Translations under genes and position numbers: made by a program
The notes under the pieces: model-generated
Databases searched by the model: none
What the model was told of the DNA's origin: nothing
What the model saw: only the letters and a program-made list of their open reading frames with translations
Assembly: GCA_016875335.1 (NCBI GenBank)
Contig: VGRO01000011.1
Span: 1-61,141, forward strand
Reading direction: 5' to 3'
Length of the DNA stretch: 61,141 bases
Source of the DNA: Deltaproteobacteria bacterium
Lineage (GTDB): Bacteria > Myxococcota_A > UBA9042
Shown: positions 1-11,421 of the stretch, piece after piece
Position numbering within the stretch: position 1 is the first letter of the stretch
Layout: every line of letters starts with the position of its first letter

Positions 1-133
1 CGGCCGGTGCCTCCGCGGCCGCGATCGTGCGGCGGGACCGTTCGCAGGTGGCGGCGGCCCATCCCGGCCAAGCGGGGCGCAGCGCTCCCCTTTTCGGCAA
101 CTGGCGCACGCCGGCTGCGCAGGGCGATCTTTG

Positions 134-134
<1 letters not shown>
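1..134 (+). CDS. C-terminal end of an unidentified upstream gene (partial)
   Basis: A frame open from the first base ends at a TGA at 132-134. That stop overlaps the ATG of the next gene (TGATG), an arrangement typical of translational coupling. About 43 C-terminal residues are visible, rich in Ala, Arg and Gly, ending in AAQGDL. No family is recognisable from this fragment. That it is a real coding end is inferred from the stop/start overlap and from the same-strand run of genes that follows. Confidence 0.4.
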
Positions 135-2311
<2,177 letters not shown>

Positions 2312-2413
2312 GTGGTCCGCGGCCTGCGACCGGACACGGCCCCGCACCACCACCCTCCCTGGCCGTCCGATCGACCTGCACCCACACGACCGGGCGCGGG
2401 ATTCAGGAATTCG

Positions 2414-3616
2414 ATGCCCCGCTCCCACGGTTCCCGTCCCCAAGACCGCCCTGCGGCGGGCAAGCACCGCGGCCGACCGGGTCCGCGCCCGAGCCCGGGC
2501 GCACCCTCGCCTTCCGCGCGGCCAGAAAAGGTGGAGCGGCCACTGCCCCCGCAGGAGCCCGACTACGGCGTACAGTCGTGGGCGCAAGTTGACGGCGACG
2601 CGCAGGCGCTGGCGCAGGTGCCCGGCTACCGATGCGGCGTGGTGACGCTGGTCGGCCAGCCCAACGCCGGCAAGTCGACGCTGCTCAATCGCTTGCTCGG
2701 CGAGAAGGTCGCGATCGTCAGCCAGCGGCCGCAGACCACCCGCGACACGTTGCGCGGCATCTTGACCACGCCGACAGCGCAGGTCGCGCTGCTCGACACG
2801 CCGGGCATCCACAAGGCGCGGTCGCCGCTCAACCGGGCGATGATTGGCCAGGCGGTGGAGGCGCTGGAAGCCGCGGACGTCGTGGTGCTCATCGTCGATG
2901 CGCAGAAGGCCGTGCGCTGGCAGCAGCAACACGCGGGCGAGGCCCGGCAGGCCGCGGAAGTCGACGACGACGAAGCGCCCGCGGCCGAGGGGCCGGCGGC
3001 CAAACTCGTTTTCGACCCGCACATCCACCCGGGCGACCGCGCGGTGATGCGGCAGATCCTGCACAGCAACCAGAAATGGCTGATTGCGCTGAACAAAGTC
3101 GACCTGGTGCGCCCGCGCCACCTGCTGCCGGTCATGGCGGCCCTGGCGACCGCACCGCACGTCGGGGCCATCGTGCCGGTCAGCGCGTGGACGGCGGACG
3201 GCCTGCGCAACTTGCTGGCAGCGATGGTGCCGTACCTGGGTGAGGGGCCGCCGCAGTTTCCCGTCGACGACCTGACCGATCGCAGTCTGCGCTGGCTGTG
3301 CGCCGAGATGGTGCGCGAACAAGTGTTCCAGCAGATTCGCGACGAGGTGCCGTACGGCGTGGCGTGCGAGACCGAGGTCTACGAGGAACTGCCGGACCTC
3401 GCCCACGTGCAGGTGCTGGTCCATGTGGAGAAGCCGGCGCAGCGCGCCATCCTGATTGGCCGCGATGGCGTCCGCATGAAGGCCTTGGCCAGCGCCGCAC
3501 GGGCGCGGATGGAGGCGCTCATCGGCCGCAAGGTCTTCTTGGAAGTGCATGTGCGCGTCGAGGCCAACTGGAGCGCGCGCACCGACAAGCTAAAGGAATT
3601 CGGCTACCTGCAATAG
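2414..3616 (+). CDS. era: GTPase Era, with N-terminal extension and G-domain insertion
   Basis: Era is a GTPase that binds the 3' end of 16S rRNA during 30S subunit maturation. The G motifs are clear: GQPNAGKST (residues 81-89), TTRDT, DTPGI, NKVD and SAW. A KH RNA-binding domain with IGRDGVRMK follows and the protein ends in KEFGYLQ. The 400 residues exceed the usual 300 or so. The excess is a Pro/Arg-rich N-terminal tail of about 70 residues and an Ala/Glu/Asp-rich insertion of about 40 residues between G3 and G4 (residues about 168-211). The ATG was chosen because AGGA lies just upstream; a GTG at 2312, directly after the previous stop, would give 434 residues. der follows 21 bases downstream. 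Confidence 0.93.
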   Translation: MPRSHGSRPQDRPAAGKHRGRPGPRPSPGAPSPSARPEKVERPLPPQEPDYGVQSWAQVDGDAQALAQVPGYRCGVVTLVGQPNAGKSTLLNRLLGEKVAIVSQRPQTTRDTLRGILTTPTAQVALLDTPGIHKARSPLNRAMIGQAVEALEAADVVVLIVDAQKAVRWQQQHAGEARQAAEVDDDEAPAAEGPAAKLVFDPHIHPGDRAVMRQILHSNQKWLIALNKVDLVRPRHLLPVMAALATAPHVGAIVPVSAWTADGLRNLLAAMVPYLGEGPPQFPVDDLTDRSLRWLCAEMVREQVFQQIRDEVPYGVACETEVYEELPDLAHVQVLVHVEKPAQRAILIGRDGVRMKALASAARARMEALIGRKVFLEVHVRVEANWSARTDKLKEFGYLQ

Positions 3617-3637
3617 CGGCGCACCCAAGGATCCTCC

Positions 3638-5272
3638 ATGGACCAGAGCACACTACCTTCAACGACACCGGCGTGGCGCCCGCCCATGGTCGCCATCGTC
3701 GGCCGACCCAACGTCGGCAAGTCCACGCTTTTCAATCGACTGGTCGGCCACCGCAGCGCGATCACCTTCGACACGCCTGGGGTGACCCGCGACCGCCACG
3801 ACGCCGAGTGCGAATTGCACCTGCACCGCGTGCGGCTGGTGGACACCGGTGGGTTCGAGCCCAGCGAAACCGAGGGCATGTTGCCGTTGATGCGGCGCCA
3901 GGCCCAACTGGCGGTGCAGCAGGCCGACGCCATCGTGTTCCTGGTGTGCGCGCGAGAGGGCTTGCTGCCGGCCGACGAAGCCATCGCCCACGAATTGCGG
4001 CGGAGCAAGAAGCCGGTGTTTGTCGCGGCCAACAAGGTCGACACGCCCCAGTTGGAGGCCGACGCGATGGCCTTCTATGCGCTTGGCGTGCAGACCGTGT
4101 TTGGGGTGTCGGCCGAACACAACCGCGGCATCCTCGACTTGGTGGACGCCGTCGTAGGCGCCCTGGAGGACCGCGGCCACTTCGAGGGTGAACCGGACGC
4201 CGACGCCCAGGGCCCATCGGGCGATCCCGTGCGCGGCGGCGTGGTCGACCGCGTCCGGGTCTGCTTCGTCGGTCGTCCCAACGTCGGCAAGTCCACCTTG
4301 GTCAACCGGTTGCTCGGCCACGAGCGCGTCATCACCGCCGACCAGCCGGGCACGACCCGCGACGCCATCGACATCGATTTCCAATGGCGCGACCGGGCGT
4401 TCACGCTGGTCGACACGGCCGGTCTGCGCAGAAAGCGCGCCGTCCACGAGGCGGTAGAGGCCTATAGCGTCAGCCAGGCGGTGCGCGCCATGGAGCGCAG
4501 CCACGTCGCCGTGCTGGTCCTGGACGCCACGCAGCCGCTCAGTGACCAGGACAGCAAGATCGCGGCGCTGGTGCAGGCGCGCGGCCGGGCATGCGTGGTC
4601 GCCATCAACAAGTGGGACGCCATCGAGAAGGACACGCATTCGACCAAGGCGTTCGAGGCTGCGCTGGAGCGTCACCTGCCCTTCCTTGAGTACGTGCCGC
4701 GGGTGTTCATCTCGGCGCGGACCGGGCAGCGGGTGGAGCGGCTCTTTGAGGTCGTGCACGCCACCTTCGACAACTTCAACCGCCGCGTGCCGACCTGGCA
4801 GTTCAACCGCTGGCTGATGGCGCTGCAACAGCGCGTGCAGGCGCCGACCCACCGCGGCCGCAAGCTCAAGATGTCGTATGGCGCCCAACTGAGCGTTCGC
4901 CCGCCGAAATTTGTCATCATCGTCAACCAGCTCCACGCGACCAAGGCCAGCTACCAGCGGTTCCTGACGGCACAGATCCGCGAGGCCTGGGAATTCGATG
5001 GATCTCCCATCCGGCTGGAATTCAAGAAGAAGCAAAGCAAGCGCAAGCGCACGGCGCAGGCCGCTGAGCCCCAAGTTGCCACGACCGGCGACGAGACGCT
5101 GGACTTCTTGCTGCACGAGACGCTGGACGATCCAGAGACACAGGCCCTGCAAGCGAGCCTGCTGCAGCCCGACGACGACGATGAATTCTACGCCGACGAG
5201 GACGACGACGACGCGCCGCCGGACGACGCGGCCGACGACTTGGCCGGCGATTGGGACGACGACGACGCGTAG
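3638..5272 (+). CDS. der: GTPase Der (EngA), tandem G domains with acidic tail
   Basis: Der is a double GTPase needed for 50S subunit assembly. The first G domain starts at about residue 18 with GRPNVGKST, then DTPGVTRDR, DTGGF and NKVD. The second, from about residue 210, repeats GRPNVGKST, TTRDAI, DTAGLRRK and NKWD. A KH-like domain follows (KMSYGAQ, PPKFVIIVN). The 544 residues exceed the usual 440-490, mainly because of a very acidic C-terminal tail of about 60 residues built largely of Asp runs. AAGGA lies about 7 bases before the ATG. recN begins 12 bases downstream, so the two are probably co-transcribed. Confidence 0.95.
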   Translation: MDQSTLPSTTPAWRPPMVAIVGRPNVGKSTLFNRLVGHRSAITFDTPGVTRDRHDAECELHLHRVRLVDTGGFEPSETEGMLPLMRRQAQLAVQQADAIVFLVCAREGLLPADEAIAHELRRSKKPVFVAANKVDTPQLEADAMAFYALGVQTVFGVSAEHNRGILDLVDAVVGALEDRGHFEGEPDADAQGPSGDPVRGGVVDRVRVCFVGRPNVGKSTLVNRLLGHERVITADQPGTTRDAIDIDFQWRDRAFTLVDTAGLRRKRAVHEAVEAYSVSQAVRAMERSHVAVLVLDATQPLSDQDSKIAALVQARGRACVVAINKWDAIEKDTHSTKAFEAALERHLPFLEYVPRVFISARTGQRVERLFEVVHATFDNFNRRVPTWQFNRWLMALQQRVQAPTHRGRKLKMSYGAQLSVRPPKFVIIVNQLHATKASYQRFLTAQIREAWEFDGSPIRLEFKKKQSKRKRTAQAAEPQVATTGDETLDFLLHETLDDPETQALQASLLQPDDDDEFYADEDDDDAPPDDAADDLAGDWDDDDA

Positions 5273-5284
5273 CTGCACACTGCC

Positions 5285-7009
5285 ATGCTGACCGCGCTGC
5301 GCATCGCCGACTTTGCCATCCTGCAAGCCGCCGAGCTCGCTTTTGGCCCGGGCCTGACTGCGATTACCGGCGAGACCGGCGCCGGCAAGACGATCCTGCT
5401 CGACGCCCTGGGTGCCGTGCTCGGCGGCCGCGCCAGCGAAAAGATGGTGCGCCACGGCTGCGACGCGGCAGAAGTCGAAGCCCTGTTTGAGGGCCCACTG
5501 CCCAGCGCGGTGATGGCAGTTCTGGAAGAGTTCGGTGCACCAGGCGAGGACACCTTGGTGCTGCGCCGGGTCATCGGCAAACAAGGTGGGCGCAATCGTT
5601 GCTACGTCAATGGCCGCCTGGCGACCGTGCAGTTGCTGCGCCAGATCGCTGGACCGCTGGTCGATGTATCGGCGCAGCACGCCCAGCACCGGCTGCTGGA
5701 CCCGGCGGCGCACCTTGAACTGCTCGACCGGTATGCTGGTGCGCTCGACCTGCGCGCGGCCGTCGGCCGAGCCCATGCGACGTGGCGAGCGACCGCCACC
5801 GAACTCGACGAGCTGCGCAAGCGCGTCGCCCAAGCGGCGGACCGGCTCGATTGGCTGCGCTTTGTGCACAAGGAGCTGTCTGAGCTGCAACCGCGCGACG
5901 GAGAACTCGCAGAGATAACTGGACAAATACAGAAGATGCGGGCCGCTGAGCAGTTGGGCCGCGCGGTCCACGAGGCCTTGCGGGCGCTCGGCGGCGAGGG
6001 TGGCATCCGCGAGCAGGCAGCCAAGGCGGCGCGCAACCTCGGCAAGTGGGCGCATTTGGACGACAAGCTGAACGATTTCATGGCGCGGCTGCAGGAAGTC
6101 GAGACCTTGGCCGGCGACCTGGACTTCGAACTCGGCGGTCACGCCCGCACGCTGCGCCGCGACGACCGCGAACTCAGCAGACTCTCCGAACGTCAAGATC
6201 TTTTGACGCGCGCCCTGCGCAAGCACGGGGGCAGTGAAGCGGCCATGGTCGCGCGGCTGGCCCAGGTGTCGGCGGAGTTGGATGCCGAGGGCGCGCAATG
6301 GCGCATCCACGAGTTGGAGCGCTCGGCGGCGGCCCAGGCCGCAGAACTCGCGGCACGTGCGGAGAAGCTGTCGGATCGCCGCAGCCTGGTGGCCGACCCG
6401 CTCTGCCGCGACATCGGCGAGGTGCTGCAGCAGTTGGGAATGGCCGCGGCCCAGGTGCGGTTTGCGTTGACGCGCGCGCCGGATGCCCCTGGGCCAACCG
6501 GGATCGACAGTGCGCACCTGTACTTTCGGGCCAACCGCGGCGAGGCCGAGGGCCTGCTGCACCAGGTCGCGTCGGGCGGCGAGCTGTCGCGGGTCTTGCT
6601 GGCGATTCAGCGCGCGCTCGGCGCGGCGGCCTCGGCCCCGGCGCAGGCGACCGGCCCCACCGCGCCAGGGCTGGAGCCCTTGCCAACTGCGGTTTTCGAC
6701 GAGGCGGACGCTGGCCTGTCCGGGGCGACGGGGCTGGTGCTCGGCCGCTTCATGGCGGACGTCGCGGCACGGCAGCAGGTCATCGTGATTTCGCACCTGC
6801 CGCAGGTGGCTGCGGCTGCGGACGCCCACGTCCAGGTCAGCAAGCGCGAGGACGCGGGGCGCACCCGCAGCGAACTGCGTCACTTGGCGCCAGGCGACCG
6901 CGAGACCGAGCTGGCGCGGATGCTCGGGGCGACCGCGGGGCAAGCCGAGACCGCGCTGGCGCACGCGCGCGAGCTGCTGAGGGTGCAGCGCAGGCCCGCG
7001 GAAGCGTGA
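5285..7009 (+). CDS. recN: DNA repair protein RecN
   Basis: RecN is an SMC-like ATPase acting early in recombinational repair of double-strand breaks. The 574 residues match the family length. Visible are Walker A GETGAGKT (about residues 32-39), central Glu/Arg/Leu-rich coiled-coil segments, the ABC signature SGGELSRVLLAIQ and the Walker B region TAVFDEADAGLSG, followed by VISHLPQVAAAA. The N-terminus MLTALRIADFAI fits the family start. No SOS (LexA) box was recognised upstream, and the 12-base gap to der suggests readthrough transcription. Confidence 0.94.
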   Translation: MLTALRIADFAILQAAELAFGPGLTAITGETGAGKTILLDALGAVLGGRASEKMVRHGCDAAEVEALFEGPLPSAVMAVLEEFGAPGEDTLVLRRVIGKQGGRNRCYVNGRLATVQLLRQIAGPLVDVSAQHAQHRLLDPAAHLELLDRYAGALDLRAAVGRAHATWRATATELDELRKRVAQAADRLDWLRFVHKELSELQPRDGELAEITGQIQKMRAAEQLGRAVHEALRALGGEGGIREQAAKAARNLGKWAHLDDKLNDFMARLQEVETLAGDLDFELGGHARTLRRDDRELSRLSERQDLLTRALRKHGGSEAAMVARLAQVSAELDAEGAQWRIHELERSAAAQAAELAARAEKLSDRRSLVADPLCRDIGEVLQQLGMAAAQVRFALTRAPDAPGPTGIDSAHLYFRANRGEAEGLLHQVASGGELSRVLLAIQRALGAAASAPAQATGPTAPGLEPLPTAVFDEADAGLSGATGLVLGRFMADVAARQQVIVISHLPQVAAAADAHVQVSKREDAGRTRSELRHLAPGDRETELARMLGATAGQAETALAHARELLRVQRRPAEA

Positions 7010-7048
7010 ACCTACGGCTTGTCGGCCATTTGGATTGCAAGCCCTGCT

Positions 7049-7930
7049 TCAGCGCTTGCCGCGCAGTGACTCCAACTCCGCAAGCAATTCCGCAACTTTT
7101 GCTTCGGCTTGCTCGCGCAGCCGCGCCTCTTCCTCGCGCAGCCGCGCCTCTTCCTCGCGCAGCCGCGCCTCTTCCTCGCGCCGCGTCGCTTCTTCCTCGC
7201 GCAAGCGGGTCGCCTCCAGGCGCAGCCGCGATTCCTCCTCGAAGCGTGCGTCCAGTTCAGCGACGGTCTCTGTCAACCGGGCGAGCAGTTCTCGGGTCAA
7301 GGGCAAAGGGGCGCCGGCCATGAAAAAGCGGATCTGGCCGTGTTCCAGCGCCAGTTCCAACCCCAGGACTTCAGACGTGTAGTGGCCAGCTTGCGCCAAG
7401 ATGGGCTTGTAGGCGCGCGCGTTCGGGCTGGGCAATCGCCAGCCATAGATGCGGTCGCGCGAGCGGTCGACCACGAAGTACTCTGGGATGCCCAAGCTTG
7501 CGTAGAAATCGGGATGCCGGACGATGTCCTTGCTGCGGTCGCCGCCGACGTGCACCTCCATCACCCAGTCCAGTCCCTTGCCCTCAAGGTCGACCACCCA
7601 TTTTTCGCGCGGATGGCCGTCGACATCGAACGCGACCAACACATCTGGACAGAACCGCGGCCGATCGGGGTAATACACCGTCAAGTCGCAACCGACATAG
7701 AGGCCGCGGCCGCGGCGTCGAAAAAAGCCCTCCAGCGCGTCTTTGGCGTCGTTCTTGGTCGAGGAATGCCTGTCGCCCTCGGGCGGCGACAACTCGAGTT
7801 CTGTGACGCTGTTGGGCAATGCGGCCACGGTCGCCTGACGTTGCGCGGGCGTCATCGCAGCCCACGCGGCGGAGGAAGGGGCGCGCGGGAACACGCACGG
7901 AGCGGTGCCAGTGGGGTCGTGGTCGAGCAT
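7049..7930 (-). CDS. Uma2 family (DUF820) putative restriction-like endonuclease with coiled-coil tail
   Basis: Uma2 proteins carry a PD-(D/E)XK nuclease fold; their cellular role is mostly unknown. About residues 20-210 of the 293 show the family pattern: LSPPEGDRH, FCPDVLVAFD, WVMEVHVGG and the segment around SLGIPEYFVVDR. The PD, the Glu of MEV and a Lys shortly after it are plausible catalytic residues. The C-terminus is a charged heptad coiled coil (EEARLRE repeats) encoded by 21-bp tandem DNA repeats. The ATG at 7930 was chosen to keep the conserved N-terminal AWAAMTPAQR segment; no clear ribosome site precedes it. It is divergent from the mntA-hepT pair, with 154 bases between the starts. 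Confidence 0.82.
   Translation of the reverse strand: MLDHDPTGTAPCVFPRAPSSAAWAAMTPAQRQATVAALPNSVTELELSPPEGDRHSSTKNDAKDALEGFFRRRGRGLYVGCDLTVYYPDRPRFCPDVLVAFDVDGHPREKWVVDLEGKGLDWVMEVHVGGDRSKDIVRHPDFYASLGIPEYFVVDRSRDRIYGWRLPSPNARAYKPILAQAGHYTSEVLGLELALEHGQIRFFMAGAPLPLTRELLARLTETVAELDARFEEESRLRLEATRLREEEATRREEEARLREEEARLREEEARLREQAEAKVAELLAELESLRGKR
7112..7216. repeat. 21-bp tandem repeats coding heptad coiled coil
   Basis: Five consecutive 21-bp units sit inside the Uma2 gene. The first three (7112-7174) are identical, beginning CTCGCGCAGCCGC; the last two are degenerate. Each unit encodes one EEARLRE-type heptad. Such arrays change length easily by slippage, which would lengthen or shorten the coiled coil without breaking the frame. 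Confidence 0.9.
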
Positions 7931-8084
7931 GTGCCGGTCTACTGGTCCAGGTGGACCCACGCAGGATAGCGGGATTGGCAAAGGCGTGCCAGCGGACGGC
8001 CGCGCGGGCCCATTCGGGTGAGTTGACAGCGTTGCCTGTCCATGCAGACTTGCCGCACCCGCCGATGCCGGGCAAGCGGCGCCG

Positions 8085-8570
8085 ATGCCACAGTTCACCG
8101 ATCCCGACCGCATTGCCTGGCTGCCCCTTGGTCCAGCCGATGCGCCTCGATTGGCGGCTCAGGCCGGTGCTGTCTTGCGGCAGGTGCCTTGGGTGCAGGC
8201 GGCGTGGCTGCACGGCTCGGTGGTCCGAGGCGAGCGACCGCCGCGCGACGTCGACTTCGGTGTGCTGACTGGCCGGCGAAAGGTGTCCCTGTCGGATTGG
8301 GACAGTGCGCGATGCGCGGTAGCCGAGGCGTTGGCCTTGGACCCCGACGTCATCGACATGCGCCCCGTGGACGAAGCATCGCCGGTGTTTCTGCACAACC
8401 TGCTCAAGTTCGGCGTGCTGTGCTGCGAGGCCGATCCGGCGGCAAGGCTGGAATTCGAAGTGCGCGCCATGAGCCTGTGGTGCGACTTTGAGCCAGTCTG
8501 GCGGCGGCAACGGGCGGAGGCCTTTGCGGCCTGGGCGGCTGGCCTGGGGCCGGTGAGGACGCCACCATGA
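8085..8570 (+). CDS. mntA: MntA-like minimal nucleotidyltransferase antitoxin
   Basis: This 161-residue protein has the minimal nucleotidyltransferase signature HGSVVRGERPPRDVDFGVL: Gly44-Ser45 followed nine residues later by Asp55-x-Asp57, the metal-binding pair. In characterised MntA-HepT (type VII) systems the MNT protein neutralises HepT by adding AMP groups to a Tyr of its RNase motif. The gene overlaps the HEPN gene by ATGA, which supports the pairing. No strong ribosome site is seen. The short C-terminal part is not recognised. Confidence 0.85.
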   Translation: MPQFTDPDRIAWLPLGPADAPRLAAQAGAVLRQVPWVQAAWLHGSVVRGERPPRDVDFGVLTGRRKVSLSDWDSARCAVAEALALDPDVIDMRPVDEASPVFLHNLLKFGVLCCEADPAARLEFEVRAMSLWCDFEPVWRRQRAEAFAAWAAGLGPVRTPP

Positions 8571-8980
8571 GCGAGGCACACCTTCAACTGCTGCTGCGGT
8601 TGGTGGACTTGTTGGAGCGCTATGCGACTGAGGTCACGCCGTTGCAAATCGGCTCGGACCTTGAGATCTGGCTAACAGTCCGCGGCGGACTGGAAACGGC
8701 TGCCCAATGCTGTATCGACCTCGCGCTGGCGATGGTCGCCAAGCGGCGCTTGGGTCCAGCAGAGAGCTACCGACACGCATTCTCGCTGCTAGGTCAGTCC
8801 GGGGCGCTTCCTGCCGAGCTGGCAAGCCAGTTGGCCACTTGGGCCGGATTGCGCAATGTACTTGCACACGTATACACAACGCTGGATCTCGACATGCTGC
8901 ACGCCGCGCTGTGTAACACTGCGCCGCTCCGAGCGTTTGCAGAGATCGCGGCGCGGGAGTTTGGCAGCGCGGCGCAGTGA
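8567..8980 (+). CDS. hepT: HepT-like HEPN toxin RNase
   Basis: An all-helical 137-residue HEPN-domain protein (DUF86 type). The RX4HXY ribonuclease motif is intact as RNVLAHVY: Arg96, His101, Tyr103. In known systems HepT cleaves RNA and is silenced by MntA-catalysed AMPylation of the motif Tyr. Its ATG lies inside the mntA stop (ATGA), so the two are translated together with the antitoxin first. With all motif residues present, the module is predicted to be functional. Confidence 0.87.
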   Translation: MSEAHLQLLLRLVDLLERYATEVTPLQIGSDLEIWLTVRGGLETAAQCCIDLALAMVAKRRLGPAESYRHAFSLLGQSGALPAELASQLATWAGLRNVLAHVYTTLDLDMLHAALCNTAPLRAFAEIAAREFGSAAQ

Positions 8981-9086
8981 CCAGCCGACAAGTCGTTGAC
9001 ACCACTCGAAGCGCGTTGGGGCGCAAAGGCCCTGCGAAATCGTGAACGGGTTTCGCGCAGCGGGCGTGCGCTTGAAAACTGCGCGC

Positions 9087-11111
9087 TTATGGACAACTAC
9101 CCTTGAAATCCTTGCAACAATCGCCGTTCTTTTCGCACAGGTCGTCACACCAGCAGGTCTTGCCGTCCGACTCCTGGCTCTTTTGGCCGCACTTGTTCTT
9201 GCAGCCAAACACGCAGTGGGTCGCCTTGTCGGCGCAGCAGTCCTTGGCGGTTTCGCAGTAGTCGTCGCACCAGCAGCCGTTGGGCGCCGACTGCTTTCCG
9301 CACATCCCCTTGCAACTGCCGGCCAGGACCTTGCAGTCGGCAGGACAGGTCGCCGGCGTCTCGCCCGTGTCGCATTTGGCGTCGCCGCATTTGGGTCCAG
9401 TGGTGGCGCAGTCCGCCTTGCAGTTGGCCTCGGTTTCGGGGGCGAGGCACTTGCCGTCGCCGCAGCCTTTCCACGCGGTGACGACGATCTTGACGGCCAG
9501 AATCTGCTTTTCCTGAATCGCAACCGGGATTGCCACCTGTATCGGCCCGGACGCGAGCGCCTTGCTCAGATGATCCACCTGCAGCGACACCGTGCCGATC
9601 TCGTCGTCGAGTGCGAAGTCTGCATCGACCAAGGTGACCTTGAGCACGGTCGTCGGCCCCAGGAACACCTTGGACCACTTGGCGTTGCTCCACAGCGGCG
9701 CGTTGGTGTCGCCGACCTCCTTGAGCGGAAAACTGGCCCCGGCCGGCAAGAGCACTGCGTCGCCGTACGCATCGGGCCGCGCAGTGGTCACGTTGCCAAG
9801 GCCCTGCAGGGCAGTCTCGAGCGCCGTGGTCTTGCTGGCCCAGCCGCTGGTGCCCACAGCGGCTTGCAGGTCGTTGTACGCCTTGGTCACCGCGTCCAGG
9901 TTGGCCTTGGCGGGCTTTGTGCAGCTGCCGATCACCGGGTTGTCCCAGCAGCCGCCGCCGCTGGTCAGCGGAGCGATGAATACGCCGGTCAGCGCGATGT
10001 CGACGACCGCCTGGGTGCAGACCTTGCCGTCGCCGAGGTACCCAGGGGCGCACACGCACACGGCCTTGCCGTCAGCGGCTTTTTGGCACACGGCGTTGAC
10101 GCCGCAGGTCACGGCCTTGCAGAGATCGACTTCGGTGCAGGTCTTGCCGTCGCCCGCAAACCCGGCGTTGCAGGTGCAGGTATAGCTGCCTGGCGTGTTC
10201 TTGCAGGTGGCCTTGTCGCTGCATGGCTTTTCGGCGCATTCGTCGATGTCCTTGCAGCCATTGGGTTCCTTGGTATAGCCCGGTGCGCACGAGCACACGA
10301 AGCTGCCGACCGTGTTGTCGCAGACCTGGTCGCTGCCGCAATTGGACGTGCCGGCCTTGCATTCGTCGATGTCCTTGCAACCAGAGAGTCCGTCGCCGTC
10401 GAACCCCGTGTCGCACTTGCAGTCGTAGCTGCCTTCGGTGTTGGTGCACACCGCGTGGGGCGCGCACTGCGAGGACTTCTTTTCGCACTCGTCGATGTCC
10501 TTGCAGGTCTTGCCGTCGCCGTCGAAACCGGCCTTGCAGACACAATTGGGCGCGGCGTCCTTCTTGGGTGTGCACGTGGCGTTCTTGTCGCAGCCGCCGT
10601 TGTCTTGCGCGCAGTCCGCGAGGATGCACTTGCCGCCGTCGCCCGCGTAGCCGGCCTTGCAGGTGCATTTGGCAAGGCCGTCGGAGCCGACGGCGCAGGT
10701 GGCGTTGACGTCGCAGGTCAAGGCCTTGCAGGCGTCGCCGCCGCCCACGGGCTTGCATTGGAAATCGCTGCACACGGCGTTGCTTGCGCAGAATCCGCAG
10801 GTTCCGCCGCAGCCGTCGCTGCCGCACTGCTTGTTCTTGGCGGCACAGTCGGGGGTGCAGTTGGCCGCGTCTGAGACCGGGGCAGTGTCGGCGGTCGGGA
10901 CGACCTCGGTTGCTTGTGCGCCGTCGGCACCGATCGCGGTGCTGCTGTCGCCGCCGCCGGGCGCGGCGCTGTCCGCGGTCAACTTGCCATCCGTCGCAGA
11001 GCTGGCGTCGGCAGGTGCGGCGTCACCGCCGGGGTTTGCAGCTTCAAGCGGCGGATCTCCGCAGCTCGCGACCAGAAAACCCCCACAAAGGATGGATAGT
11101 TGCGCGCGCAT
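9087..11111 (-). CDS. Predicted lipoprotein with EGF-like and two somatomedin-B-like domains
   Basis: The 674-residue protein starts with a lipoprotein signal ending FLVASC (Cys17), then an Ala/Asp/Gly-rich linker to about residue 80. A Cys-rich region of EGF-like repeats runs to about residue 370. Three repeats are calcium-binding type, introduced by DIDEC. A stretch of about 180 residues with few Cys follows. Two CGD.KC...C..DC motifs and two somatomedin-B-like modules (GMCGKQ to [18 protein letters not shown] to [14 protein letters not shown]) end the protein. It is probably an outer-membrane or surface lipoprotein; its ligand is unknown. The ATG at 11111 gives a compact signal peptide; a GTG or ATG 30 bases upstream is less likely. 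It is divergent from the molybdoenzyme operon. Confidence 0.85.
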   Translation of the reverse strand: MRAQLSILCGGFLVASCGDPPLEAANPGGDAAPADASSATDGKLTADSAAPGGGDSSTAIGADGAQATEVVPTADTAPVSDAANCTPDCAAKNKQCGSDGCGGTCGFCASNAVCSDFQCKPVGGGDACKALTCDVNATCAVGSDGLAKCTCKAGYAGDGGKCILADCAQDNGGCDKNATCTPKKDAAPNCVCKAGFDGDGKTCKDIDECEKKSSQCAPHAVCTNTEGSYDCKCDTGFDGDGLSGCKDIDECKAGTSNCGSDQVCDNTVGSFVCSCAPGYTKEPNGCKDIDECAEKPCSDKATCKNTPGSYTCTCNAGFAGDGKTCTEVDLCKAVTCGVNAVCQKAADGKAVCVCAPGYLGDGKVCTQAVVDIALTGVFIAPLTSGGGCWDNPVIGSCTKPAKANLDAVTKAYNDLQAAVGTSGWASKTTALETALQGLGNVTTARPDAYGDAVLLPAGASFPLKEVGDTNAPLWSNAKWSKVFLGPTTVLKVTLVDADFALDDEIGTVSLQVDHLSKALASGPIQVAIPVAIQEKQILAVKIVVTAWKGCGDGKCLAPETEANCKADCATTGPKCGDAKCDTGETPATCPADCKVLAGSCKGMCGKQSAPNGCWCDDYCETAKDCCADKATHCVFGCKNKCGQKSQESDGKTCWCDDLCEKNGDCCKDFKGSCP

Positions 11112-11421
11112 GGCCTTGCCCTGGCCGCCCTGGCGACCCATGTCGATCTTGGGCGCCGCCTCTGGCCGCTGTCAAACCGCGGGCGCGAGGAGGGCGGCAC
11201 TATTCAAGAGATGTTCAAGTCCATTGACGGGCGGCGTGCCGTTCCCCGCGGTCCGCCGTCAGAAGGGATGCGCGCGCAGAGTTTCACGTCATTGTCCGAC
11301 TCTGCCACGGCACGGTCACGAATCGCGGCTGCGGTATTGCCGGAAAAAGCGACTGCTTTACCCTTTGAGCGCGGCGGCAGCAACGGTTCGCCGCACCCCA
11401 ACGCCCGCCCGGAGGCACACC
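11112..11421. promoter_or_regulatory. 310-bp divergent intergenic region before the molybdoenzyme operon
   Basis: This gap separates the start of the EGF lipoprotein (minus) from the start of the molybdoenzyme operon (plus), so promoters for both should lie here. A TTGACG at about 11224 could be a -35 box, but no convincing -10 partner was found. A short TGTTCAAGTCC at about 11210 matches part of the repeat element at 18.05-18.53 kb. GGAGG at 11411-11415 is the ribosome site of the operon. No known regulator site (FNR, NarL) was identified. Confidence 0.4.

Noticed and set aside
3659..6964. 1101-codon open frame on the minus strand opposite der and recN
   Set aside because: It is antisense to two conserved genes; its translation is Arg/Ala/Gly-rich without motifs.
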